Shown here: one piece after another, positions 7,445-15,169 of the stretch | How positions within the stretch are numbered: position 1 is the stretch's first letter | Layout of the letters: the number at the start of each line of letters is the position of its first letter | DNA from: CAIQJJ01 sp964606085 | GTDB lineage: Bacteria > Chloroflexota > Anaerolineae > Anaerolineales > UBA4823 | Length of the DNA stretch: 64,000 nucleotides | Direction of reading: 5' to 3' | NCBI GenBank assembly: GCA_964606085.1 | Contig: CAZSFD010000018.1 | Coordinates: 1 to 64,000 of the forward strand | The notes under the pieces: model-generated | Told to the model about the DNA's origin: nothing | Databases searched by the model: none | Seen by the model: only the letters and a program-made list of their open reading frames with translations | Made by a program: the position numbers and the translations under genes

Positions 7445-8497
7445 ATGATGAAACAAGCAGCATCCCAAAAACTCTCCTTCCTCGACCGCTACCTGACGCT
7501 GTGGATTTTTGCGGCCATGGCCGTGGGCGTGTTGATCGGCTTCCTGTTCCCGCAGGGCGTTCAGCAGTTCAATGATGCGGTTTCGGTTGGCACGACCAAT
7601 ATCCCCATCGCCATCGGGTTGATTTTGATGATGTACCCGCCCTTCACGAAGGTGAAATACGAGGAATTGGGCGAGGTCTTCCGCAACCGCAAGGTGCTGA
7701 CGCTTTCGCTGGTGCAGAACTGGCTGATCGGCCCGGTGCTGATGTTCGTCCTGGCAATCATCTTTCTGCGCGGCTATCCCGAATACATGGCCGGGCTGAT
7801 TCTGATCGGCCTGGCGCGCTGCATTGCGATGGTGATCGTGTGGAACGAGTTGGCCTGCGGCGACACGGAATACGCCGCCGGGCTGGTGGCGTTCAATAGC
7901 ATCTTCCAGGTGTTGTTTTACAGCGTGTATGCCTGGGTGTTCATCACGGTGCTGCCGCCCCTGTTTGGCTTGACCGGCTCGGTGGTGCAGATCACCATCG
8001 GCGAGATCGCCCAAAGTGTGTTCATTTACCTGGGCATCCCGTTTTTGGCGGGCTTTGTCACCCGCTTTGTGCTGCTGCGCTTCAGGAGCAAGGAATGGTA
8101 TTACGCCAGCTTCGTGCCGAAAATCGGCCCGCTGACGCTGATCGCCCTGCTGTTCACGATTGTGGTCATGTTCTCGCTCAAAGGCAACCTGATCGTGCAA
8201 ATCCCCGGCGACGTGGTGCGCATCGCCATCCCGCTATTGATCTACTTCGTTGCCATGTTCCTGATCTCGTTCTGGATGGGCCGCCGCATGGGTGCGGATT
8301 ATTCCAAGACAGCCACGCTCTCCTTCACCGCGGCCAGCAACAATTTCGAATTGGCGATAGCCGTGGCGGTGGCGGTTTTTGGCATCCACAGCGGGGCGGC
8401 TTTCGCGGCGGTGATCGGCCCATTGGTGGAAGTGCCGGTGATGATTGGGCTGGTCAATGTGGCCTTCTGGCTGCAAAAGCGCTGGTTTGTGACCTGA
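7445..8497 (+). CDS. acr3: Acr3-type arsenite efflux transporter
   Basis: A 350-residue integral membrane protein of the ACR3 (BASS superfamily) type with about ten transmembrane segments. The family hallmark GLARCIAMVIVWNELACGD (about residues 121-139) contains the conserved Cys implicated in As(III) recognition. A second hallmark, TFTAASNNFELAIAVA-like, lies near residues 295-310, with the conserved Glu in IGPLVEVPVMI. It exports the arsenite made by the two arsC products. The start at 7445 has AGAAGG eight bases upstream and is preferred to an in-frame GTG at 7424 that lies inside the hairpin. Confidence 0.95.
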   Translation: MMKQAASQKLSFLDRYLTLWIFAAMAVGVLIGFLFPQGVQQFNDAVSVGTTNIPIAIGLILMMYPPFTKVKYEELGEVFRNRKVLTLSLVQNWLIGPVLMFVLAIIFLRGYPEYMAGLILIGLARCIAMVIVWNELACGDTEYAAGLVAFNSIFQVLFYSVYAWVFITVLPPLFGLTGSVVQITIGEIAQSVFIYLGIPFLAGFVTRFVLLRFRSKEWYYASFVPKIGPLTLIALLFTIVVMFSLKGNLIVQIPGDVVRIAIPLLIYFVAMFLISFWMGRRMGADYSKTATLSFTAASNNFELAIAVAVAVFGIHSGAAFAAVIGPLVEVPVMIGLVNVAFWLQKRWFVT

Positions 8498-8543
8498 TCA
8501 ACCCTTCTCGCCGCGTTGACTGCGCAGTGTCAGGAGAAAATTC

Positions 8544-8594
8544 AAACTTGACATTGTAAAGATTGCTTGCTACAATCTTTACAATGTCAAGTTT
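8544..8594 (+). promoter_or_regulatory. promoter embedded in a 22-bp inverted repeat (TetR operator)
   Basis: Perfect arms of 22 bp (8544-8565 and 8573-8594) flank a 7-bp centre. Inside are TTGACA (8548-8553) and TACAAT (8571-8576) with a 17-bp spacer, a near-ideal sigma-70 promoter. The TetR gene starts at 8615, about 32 bases after the expected transcription start. This arrangement predicts tight autorepression. Confidence 0.85.
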
Positions 8595-8614
8595 TGATTT
8601 ACCAGCCACTTTAC

Positions 8615-9229
8615 ATGGATAAAACGCCCTACCACCACGGTGATCTGAAAAACGCCTTGATCGAGGCGGGGATAGCCATTTTGGCCGAGGAGGGTGCCAA
8701 CGGCCTGAGCTTGCGCAAGGTTGCCAGCCGGGCCGGGGTCAGCCACACCGCGCCCTATGCTCACTTTGCCGATAAACAGGCGTTGATCGCGGCCATCTCT
8801 GCCGAAGGATACCGCCGCCTGTATGAACGCATGAAAACGGTGCAAACGCAGTATCCCGATGACCCCCTGGCCCAACTGGTCGAAACGGCCTGGCTGTACC
8901 TGGATTTCGCCATCGAGGATACCGCCCTGTTCAAGCTGACCTTTTCTGGCGCAGTCGAAAAAGAGCAAGAATATCCCGATCTGGTAACGCTGACGCAGCA
9001 AAGTTTCGCCATCGTTCGCGCGATTGCAGAAGCCTGCCAAACAGCGGGTATCCTCGCGCCTGGTTCATCGGAAGTGGCGGCGATTGGCATTTGGAGCCAG
9101 GTGCATGGCCTGGCCTCGCTGATGCTGGAAGGGCAGATTTCGCACACACTGCTGGAACAGATGCCCATGAAAGCGCTGCTGATCGCCTGTTTGCAGCCGA
9201 TTGTATGTGTGCCGATTTTGCCAGCCTAA
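8615..9229 (+). CDS. TetR/AcrR-family transcriptional regulator
   Basis: A 204-residue regulator. The N-terminal helix-turn-helix (about residues 8-55) includes LRKVASRAGVSHTAPYAHFADKQALI, the standard TetR recognition helix and linker. The C-terminal ligand domain contains a WHG-like segment (IWSQVHGLASLMLEGQ, about residues 155-170), as in the TetR_C_13/WHG subgroup. It follows acr3 but has its own promoter and operator, so it probably controls itself and perhaps the aldolase-led genes that begin 16 bp downstream. The ligand is unknown. Confidence 0.9.
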   Translation: MDKTPYHHGDLKNALIEAGIAILAEEGANGLSLRKVASRAGVSHTAPYAHFADKQALIAAISAEGYRRLYERMKTVQTQYPDDPLAQLVETAWLYLDFAIEDTALFKLTFSGAVEKEQEYPDLVTLTQQSFAIVRAIAEACQTAGILAPGSSEVAAIGIWSQVHGLASLMLEGQISHTLLEQMPMKALLIACLQPIVCVPILPA

Positions 9230-9245
9230 AATTCGCCTCCAAATT

Positions 9246-9911
9246 ATGGAAACCTACCTCCCTTTTCAACAATCTGTCGTAACCATCAGCCAGGAAATGA
9301 CCCGCCAGGGCTACCTGATGGGCACGGGCGGCAACGTGTCGGTGCGTGTGACGGGCAATGCCTTCGCCATCACGCCGTCGAATTTCGATTACCTGCAAAT
9401 GACCCCTGCCGATGTATGCGTGCTGGATGAAACGCTGGCCCCCCTGGCCGGCGAGCGCAAGCCATCCATCGAAAGCGGCATGCACGCCGCCATCTACCAG
9501 GCGCGGCCCGATGTCAACGTAGTCATCCACACCCACCAGGTGACCGCCTCGGCGCTGGCGCTGCTGGGCAAACCGATCCCGGCCCTGTTCGACGAGCAGG
9601 TGCGCTTTTTGGGCCGCTCGGTCGAGATCGTCCCCTATGGGCCATCGGGAACCGGCTGGCTGAAGAGCAATATCGTGCGCAAGCTGAAAAACCACGCCAA
9701 CGCCTACATCTTGCAAAACCACGGCGCGCTCACCCTCGGCCCCAATGCCGAACGCGCCATGTTCAACGTGGAACTGCTCGAAAAGTGCGCCACCGCCTTC
9801 CTGCTGGCCTACTACACCGGCGAACGCCTGACGACCATCCCCCTGCCGGTGCGCGAGATTGTGTTTGCGAAGTTGAAGAAGGAACAGAAGAACGTTATTC
9901 GAGATGTGTGA
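9246..9911 (+). CDS. class II aldolase/adducin-family protein (fuculose-phosphate aldolase-like)
   Basis: A 221-residue zinc-dependent aldolase-fold protein. The phosphate-binding GTGGNVSVR (about residues 26-34), the proton-relay Glu in PSIESGMHAAIY, the metal pair HTHQ (about residues 96-99) and the third metal His in ILQNHGALT are all present. Such enzymes cleave L-fuculose-1-phosphate, rhamnulose-1-phosphate or ribulose-phosphate. It heads the carbohydrate island and could act on the product of the FGGY kinase. The exact substrate cannot be read from the sequence. Confidence 0.88.
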   Translation: METYLPFQQSVVTISQEMTRQGYLMGTGGNVSVRVTGNAFAITPSNFDYLQMTPADVCVLDETLAPLAGERKPSIESGMHAAIYQARPDVNVVIHTHQVTASALALLGKPIPALFDEQVRFLGRSVEIVPYGPSGTGWLKSNIVRKLKNHANAYILQNHGALTLGPNAERAMFNVELLEKCATAFLLAYYTGERLTTIPLPVREIVFAKLKKEQKNVIRDV

Positions 9912-9927
9912 ATCGAGATTCGAGATG

Positions 9928-9990
9928 CGTAAATCGTTATTCGAGATGCGTAAATCGAGGCTTGTTAGGCGCTCCGAATAACGATTTACG
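9928..9990. repeat. intergenic quasi-palindrome, CGTAAATCG/TTATTCG words
   Basis: Perfect 16-bp arms (9928-9943 and 9975-9990). The left side carries imperfect tandem copies of TTCGAGATGCGTAAATCG, and the right side tandem CGAATAA words run on to about 10010. It separates the co-oriented aldolase and aminotransferase genes. Confidence 0.8.
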
Positions 9991-10032
9991 AATAACGAAT
10001 AACGACTTACGCCCTCCCCCCAGGATCATCCC

Positions 10033-11490
10033 ATGCCCCCATTCCCCCCCTCCATCACCCACTACCACGACACCGATGAAATTTACCGCAAGCTGAACGC
10101 CCTGGTGAAGCAGCCCATCCGGCCTATCCGCCGCGACAAGATGGCAGAATACCTGGCCTACTTCGAGACGCGCTGCACCCGCTCGAAGGCGCTGACCGAC
10201 GAGGCCAGGCAATTCATCCCCGGTGGCGTGCAGCATAACCTGGCTTTCAACTATCCCTTTCCGCTGGCGATGGAACGCGCCGAGGGGGCGCACCTGTGGG
10301 ATGTGGATGGCAACCGCTACATTGATTTTTTGCAGGCCGGCGGCCCGACGGTGCTGGGCAGCAATTACGCCCCTGTGCGCGACAAAATCATCGAACTGCT
10401 GCAAACCTGCGGCCCGGTGACGGGGCTGTTTCACGAGTACGAACTCAAGCTGGCGAAGTTGATCAACCACTACATGCCCGCCGTCGAGATGTTCCGCATG
10501 TTAGGCTCCGGCACCGAGAGCGTGATGGCGGCCATCCGGGCGGCGCGGGCGTTTACCGGCAAGAAGAAGATCATCAAGGTCGGCGGGGCCTACCACGGCT
10601 GGAGCGACCCGATGGTTTTCGGCCTGCACATCCCTGGCACGGGGCGGCTGGAGGCCAAGGGCATCCCGGCTGGGGCCAGCGCCCACACCCAGGAGTTCTA
10701 CCCCAACGACCTGGGGGCGCTCAAACGCCTGTTGATGCTCAACCGGCTGACCGGCGGCACAGCGGCGGTGATCGTCGAGCCGCTCGGTCCCGAAAGCGGC
10801 ACGCGGCCCGTGCCGTTCGAGTTCAATCAAAAAGTGCGCCAACTCTGCGACGAGTTTGGCGCGTTGTTGATCTTCGACGAGGTGGTGACGGGTTTCCGCC
10901 TGGGGATGGGTGGGGCGCAGGGTTACTTTGGCGTCAAACCCGACCTGACCGTGTTCGGCAAGTGCGTCACCGGCGGCTACCCGATGGCGGGCGGCGTGGG
11001 CGGGCGCGCCGAAGTGATCATGCGTTTTGCGGCGGGGATTGGCGGCGCAACAGGAGAACGCGCCTACGTCGGCGGGACGCTTTCGGCCAACCCGCTTTCC
11101 TGCGCGGCGGGCTATTACGCCCTGCTCGAAATGGAACGCACCAACGCCGCGGCCATCGCCGGGAAAGCTGGCGACCGCCTGACGGCCGGGCTGAACAGCA
11201 TCATCGCCAAATTTAACCTGCCCTTCGTCGCTTACAACCAGGGTTCCATCGTCCACCTGGAAACTTCGGGCACGATGCTGCTCGATTTCAAAAACCCGCT
11301 CAAGCTGCTCAAAGAAGTGAAGCCGCGCAAACACATGATGGAAGAAATGGGCGCCGCCTACATGGCCTGCGGCCTGGTCACACTGGCGGGCAGCCGCATG
11401 TACACCAGCCTGGCCGACACCGACGATGTGATTGACGATGCGCTCAACCGCTTCGAGATGGTTCTTGCAAACACGGAGTTCTCTGCATGA
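10033..11490 (+). CDS. class III PLP-dependent aminotransferase (glutamate-1-semialdehyde aminomutase-like)
   Basis: A 485-residue fold-type I PLP enzyme. The PLP Lys is Lys310 in VFGKCVTGGYPMAGG, matching the GKxxGGGxP motif of glutamate-1-semialdehyde aminomutases. The cofactor Asp lies in LLIFDEVVTGFRLG, and GSGTESVMAAIRAAR binds the phosphate. Its N-terminal 50 residues extend beyond the classic HemL length. Location among sugar genes, with no heme genes nearby, argues for an aminosugar or amino-acid aminotransferase rather than tetrapyrrole synthesis. It overlaps the GH5 gene by four bases (ATGA), so they are translationally coupled. Confidence 0.85.
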   Translation: MPPFPPSITHYHDTDEIYRKLNALVKQPIRPIRRDKMAEYLAYFETRCTRSKALTDEARQFIPGGVQHNLAFNYPFPLAMERAEGAHLWDVDGNRYIDFLQAGGPTVLGSNYAPVRDKIIELLQTCGPVTGLFHEYELKLAKLINHYMPAVEMFRMLGSGTESVMAAIRAARAFTGKKKIIKVGGAYHGWSDPMVFGLHIPGTGRLEAKGIPAGASAHTQEFYPNDLGALKRLLMLNRLTGGTAAVIVEPLGPESGTRPVPFEFNQKVRQLCDEFGALLIFDEVVTGFRLGMGGAQGYFGVKPDLTVFGKCVTGGYPMAGGVGGRAEVIMRFAAGIGGATGERAYVGGTLSANPLSCAAGYYALLEMERTNAAAIAGKAGDRLTAGLNSIIAKFNLPFVAYNQGSIVHLETSGTMLLDFKNPLKLLKEVKPRKHMMEEMGAAYMACGLVTLAGSRMYTSLADTDDVIDDALNRFEMVLANTEFSA

Positions 11491-12971
11491 TCACGACTCG
11501 CAACAGCCGCTTCTACGACCCCGAAGGCCGCCAGGTCATCCTGCATGGCATCAACTATGTCAACAAAGACCCCCAGGCTGGCTACCTTTTCCCCGACGAT
11601 GACGGCGCAACCTTCGCCGATTTCCGCCGCTGGGGCTTCAATTGCCTGCGCCTGGGCGTGATTTGGGATGGGCTGGAACCGCAGCCGGGCGTGTACAACG
11701 AAGCCTATTTGCAGGGCATCCAACGCCAGCTCGATTGGGCGCACGAACACGGCCTGTACGTTTTCATCGACATGCACCAGGATTTGTACAGTGTGCTGTA
11801 TTCCGACGGCGCGCCCGCCTGGGCCACGCTCCACGAAGGCCAGCCGCACGTCAGCGGCGAAGTGTGGTCGGATGCCTATTTCGCCAGCCCCGCCGTGCAA
11901 ACCGCCCTCGACAACTTTTGGCGCAATGCCCCGGCTTCTGATGGAATCGGCTTGCAAGATCACTTCGCCGCCTGCTGGAAGCTGCTGGCCGCACGCTTCG
12001 GGGCGCACCCGGCCGTCATCGGCTACGATTTGCTCAACGAGCCGATGACCGGTTCGACCGCCCCGCAAGCCCTGGGATTGCAGTTCGCCCGCGGGGCCGA
12101 GTTATTGATGCAATCGGGCGTCGAACTGCCGGTGGCCGAAGGGGCTGACCCAATGGCGGCCATGCTCGCCTTGTGGAGCGATCCCGAAGGCCGCTTCCAG
12201 ATTTTGCAAGCGCTCAACGACCCGCAAGCCTACGCCGAGGTGATGGAAGCGCCGCGCCCGGTGTACAACCAGTTCGAGCAGGAAGCGCTGATGCCGTTTT
12301 TCCGCCGCGTCGCCGCGGCCATCCGTGCGGTGGATACGAATGGCATTCTCTTCTTGGAAACCAGCATGGGCTCGAATATGGGCGTGTACAGCGCCATCGA
12401 GCCGCTGGAAGGGGAAACTCAGCAGGCCTACGCCCCGCATGGCTACGATCTGGTGGTGGATACGCCCAACGTGGCCCACGCCAGCAACGCCCGCGTGGAG
12501 GTGATCTTCTCCCATCACGGTGAGACCGCCCGCAAACACGGCTGGCCGATGCTGGTGGGCGAGTGGGGCGCTTACGGCTTCTGGCCGGAGACGCTGCCGG
12601 CGGCGCGCGGCGTGGTGCGGCTCTTCGAGCAATTGCTCTGCTCAGACACCTACTGGGCCTACCAGCCCGACCTGGAGCAGGCCGCCTGTTTCCCGGCCCT
12701 CTCACGTCCCTATCCCGAACGCGTGGCGGGTGTGCTCAAAAATTACCATTTCGACCCTGCCACCGGTGGCTTCGCATGCGCCTGGCAGGAAGACCCTGCC
12801 GTCACAGCTCCCACCGTCATTTACCTGCCCGCCTGGCTCGATTTCGACCCCGCCAACCTCACCCTCACCCCCTCCGGCGAATACCGCCTCGAAAAATCTG
12901 CATCCGGTGACGTCTGGCTACACATCCGCCCCACCGGCACCTCCACCCTGCGCAACCTCACCACCTCCTGA
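11487..12971 (+). CDS. GH5-family glycoside hydrolase, endoglycosylceramidase-like
   Basis: A 494-residue (beta/alpha)8 glycosidase. The acid/base Glu185 lies in DLLNEP and the nucleophile Glu359 in LVGEWGAYG, as in clan GH-A. The segments LRLGVIWDGLEPQPGVYN and VFIDMHQDLYS resemble endoglycoceramidases and related GH5 members, which cleave the glycan from a lipid or aryl aglycone. A beta-sandwich-like C-terminal region (about residues 410-494) follows the barrel. There is no signal peptide, so it acts on imported glycosides or glycolipids in the cytoplasm. Confidence 0.85.
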   Translation: MITTRNSRFYDPEGRQVILHGINYVNKDPQAGYLFPDDDGATFADFRRWGFNCLRLGVIWDGLEPQPGVYNEAYLQGIQRQLDWAHEHGLYVFIDMHQDLYSVLYSDGAPAWATLHEGQPHVSGEVWSDAYFASPAVQTALDNFWRNAPASDGIGLQDHFAACWKLLAARFGAHPAVIGYDLLNEPMTGSTAPQALGLQFARGAELLMQSGVELPVAEGADPMAAMLALWSDPEGRFQILQALNDPQAYAEVMEAPRPVYNQFEQEALMPFFRRVAAAIRAVDTNGILFLETSMGSNMGVYSAIEPLEGETQQAYAPHGYDLVVDTPNVAHASNARVEVIFSHHGETARKHGWPMLVGEWGAYGFWPETLPAARGVVRLFEQLLCSDTYWAYQPDLEQAACFPALSRPYPERVAGVLKNYHFDPATGGFACAWQEDPAVTAPTVIYLPAWLDFDPANLTLTPSGEYRLEKSASGDVWLHIRPTGTSTLRNLTTS

Positions 12972-13044
12972 GTACCTGCGAACGAAGTTCGCCGTCAGCC
13001 TGTCACCTTTTCACCCTCTCACCCCCTCACAAAAGGAGTCCCTC

Positions 13045-13404
13045 ATGTTCCCCCCTCAAGTTCTCGCCAAACTCTACGTTCCCAACAGCTTGAAGAACAT
13101 CGAAACCGGTTTTGAATTTTCGATCAAAAATGTGGTTGATTCGACCACCCTCTACGGCGTCGGGCCGATCCTGCTCGATGGCGTGGAAATCCCGCTCGAA
13201 GCCATCACCGTCCAGGCTGGCAACCAGACCATCGCCGCCAGCGAGATCAGCAACCAGAAGCGCCTGCCCGCCTATTACGGCGTCACGCTGACCATCCGCG
13301 TCGCCGGGCAGACGCTGGCGGCGGGCGAACACGCCATCAACGTCGCCGTCAGCAGTGTGGATATTGGCAAGGTCAAGTTTGACGTGAAAGATACTGTGGC
13401 TTAA
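13045..13404 (+). CDS. DUF6379-like protein (C-glycoside deglycosidase beta-subunit-like)
   Basis: A 119-residue all-beta protein beginning MFPPQVLAKLYVPNSLKN, with a GFEFSIKN strand, a VGPILLDG turn and an AGEHAINVAV strand. This pattern fits the DUF6379 family, which includes the small beta subunit of bacterial C-glycoside-cleaving enzymes. Assignment is from memory of the family, not a search. The usual TIM-barrel alpha subunit is not seen in this window, so it may pair with a protein encoded elsewhere. AAAAGGAG lies six bases before ATG. It sits between the GH5 gene and a GPH transporter. Confidence 0.55.
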   Translation: MFPPQVLAKLYVPNSLKNIETGFEFSIKNVVDSTTLYGVGPILLDGVEIPLEAITVQAGNQTIAASEISNQKRLPAYYGVTLTIRVAGQTLAAGEHAINVAVSSVDIGKVKFDVKDTVA

Positions 13405-13437
13405 TCCCAACCCGGACAAGCCGGAAAAGCAAAACCT

Positions 13438-13516
13438 TTAACCACAAAGGACTCAAAGGAACACGAAGGAAAACCCAAAGAAGCCTTCGTGAACCTTCGT
13501 GTCCTTAGTGGTTAAA
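13438..13516. repeat. intergenic quasi-palindrome, CACGAAGG words
   Basis: Arms 13438-13470 and 13484-13516 are imperfect reverse complements made of TTAACCAC, AAGGAC and CACGAAGG words. It lies downstream of the DUF6379-like gene and upstream of the co-oriented transporter. Confidence 0.75.
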
Positions 13517-13564
13517 AATCTTTGCACAAAAAGCAAGAACTTGACTCGTAAGGTACTACATTGG

Positions 13565-13634
13565 CTTCCCACGGATGAAGAAAAGCCCCGGATATTGGGC
13601 AAGAAATCGGTAGTTTTCTTCCATCCGTGGGAAG
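13565..13634. repeat. long hairpin in the transporter leader
   Basis: A 20-base left arm (13565-13584) pairs with 13614-13634 with a single one-base bulge. Loop 29 nt. It lies just 26 bases before the transporter ATG. Upstream, TTTGCACAAAAAGCAAG (about 13520-13536) resembles the core of the 80-bp element at 18757. Confidence 0.7.
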
Positions 13635-13660
13635 TGAAGCGCTTTCAAGACGAGGTATCT

Positions 13661-15076
13661 ATGAACGGTTCGATTGCCAAGCTCAGCCCACCCGCCTCAG
13701 GCCCGATCCGCGGCTGGGCCAAGTTTTTCCTGGCCTTTCCCACCATGCCGCTCAACCTGAGCAATGTGCTAATTCACAATGCCTTCATCAAGTATTACAC
13801 CGACATCATCGGGTTGGATGTGAAGCTGGTGGGCCTGGTGTACCTGATTTTTGGCATCTGGAACGCCGTCAACGACCCGATTTTGGGCGTGGTAATTGAC
13901 CGCTTCCGCTATACGCCGCAGCGGGGCAAGTACGTGTATTTCATGCGTGTCACCGCCCCGTTGATTGTGTTTTCCGCATGTGCCATGCTGTTTTCGCAGC
14001 CCACCTGGAATGATTGGCTGATTTTTGCGGCTCTTCTGGCGCTGCTGTTCGTCTTCGACACTGCCCAAACCGCCTTCGGCATCGCCTTTGCTAATTACGT
14101 GTTGATTGCCGCCCCCACCAAAAATGAACGCGTGGATGTCTCGGTGATCGGCACCTACATCGCCCACATTGGCGGCTTCTTCGGCACAATCATTCCCACC
14201 ATGCTGCTGGTGGGCAACAACGACCGCTCCATGACGGTGATCCTGTTCTGCGGTGTGCTGCTGCTCAACTCGTTGATGTATTGGTTTGCCTTGAGCAAGA
14301 TCAAAGACAAGGCCGAGATGTACCAGAACGATGTACGCTCTGGCGAGGGCGAGCTGGTGAGCTACCTGCGCAAGAGCGCCGGCGATGCGTTGAAATCGCG
14401 TGCCTTTGTGGTTTTCGTGCTGTACCAGTTTTTGGGACGCGGGCCAATGGCGTTTTACTTCACGCCGTTTCTGTACCTGATGGATCATGTCTTCCGCTTT
14501 TCGGGCGAGCAAGCCACCGTGGTAGATGTGGTGCCGGGGCTGGTGATGTTCCTGTTCGTGCCGTTTTTGGGGCGCTTCGTCAAGGCGCAGGGATTGAAAA
14601 AGTCCGCCATCCTCGGGGCGTTTCCGGCGGCACTGGGTTTTTTGAGCCTGTATTTTGCGCAGAACTTCTGGCAGATTTTGCTCGGCTACTGCATCGTCAT
14701 CGTCGGCTCGCAGATCGGCGGGCTGGTGAACGGCCCCATGCTGGGGGCGATCATTGACCAGGACGAGCAGCAAACCGATGTGCGCAAAGCCGGCCTGTTC
14801 ACCGGCCTGAATGCCCTGCTCACCATCCCCATTTCGGGCATCCAGGCCGCCATCTTCACCTCGTTGATTGGCTTCTACGGCTTCGAGAGCGGCGCAGCCA
14901 AGCAGAGCGCCCGCGCCCTCGAAGGCATCCGCGTGGGCGCGGGGATCGTGCCGTTCTTCTTCGTGCTGCTGGGCATCCTGCCGATGCTCTTTTCGCCGAT
15001 CAGCCTCGAAAGAGAGCGCGAACTGTCGGCCTTCTCCGAAGCGCGGCATCGGATGACTGACGAAAGCATATCCTGA
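13661..15076 (+). CDS. GPH-family sugar:cation symporter (MFS_2)
   Basis: A 471-residue polytopic membrane protein with about twelve hydrophobic segments, of the glycoside-pentoside-hexuronide:cation symporter type. The segment YLIFGIWNAVNDPILGVVIDRFRYTPQRGKY contains the Asp-Pro and Arg-Gly-Lys features of the family's loop 2-3, equivalent to the NDP...D..R motif of MelB-like carriers. It probably imports a glycoside that the flanking GH5 and GH1 enzymes hydrolyse. The ATG at 13661 has CGAGGT upstream. An in-frame start at 13499 would translate the hairpin and is unlikely. Confidence 0.88.
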   Translation: MNGSIAKLSPPASGPIRGWAKFFLAFPTMPLNLSNVLIHNAFIKYYTDIIGLDVKLVGLVYLIFGIWNAVNDPILGVVIDRFRYTPQRGKYVYFMRVTAPLIVFSACAMLFSQPTWNDWLIFAALLALLFVFDTAQTAFGIAFANYVLIAAPTKNERVDVSVIGTYIAHIGGFFGTIIPTMLLVGNNDRSMTVILFCGVLLLNSLMYWFALSKIKDKAEMYQNDVRSGEGELVSYLRKSAGDALKSRAFVVFVLYQFLGRGPMAFYFTPFLYLMDHVFRFSGEQATVVDVVPGLVMFLFVPFLGRFVKAQGLKKSAILGAFPAALGFLSLYFAQNFWQILLGYCIVIVGSQIGGLVNGPMLGAIIDQDEQQTDVRKAGLFTGLNALLTIPISGIQAAIFTSLIGFYGFESGAAKQSARALEGIRVGAGIVPFFFVLLGILPMLFSPISLERERELSAFSEARHRMTDESIS

Positions 15077-15096
15077 TAGAGAAACCGGAAACAAAT

Positions 15097-15156
15097 TCAC
15101 CACAGAGAACAGAGTTTTCTTTGTTTTTTTCCGTGTACTCTGTGTCTCTGTGGTGA
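15097..15156. repeat. intergenic quasi-palindrome, CACAGAG words
   Basis: TCACCACAGAGAACAGAGT (15097-15115) mirrors 15137-15156, differing by one inserted base. It separates the transporter from the co-oriented GH1 gene. The central T-run could assist pausing. Confidence 0.75.
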
Positions 15157-15169
15157 TCTCTGAAAATTT

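Noticed and set aside
10033..11490. HemL, glutamate-1-semialdehyde aminomutase of heme synthesis
   Set aside because: The fold and Lys motif fit, but the N-terminal extension and the sugar-gene neighbourhood do not. A broader class III aminotransferase call is safer.
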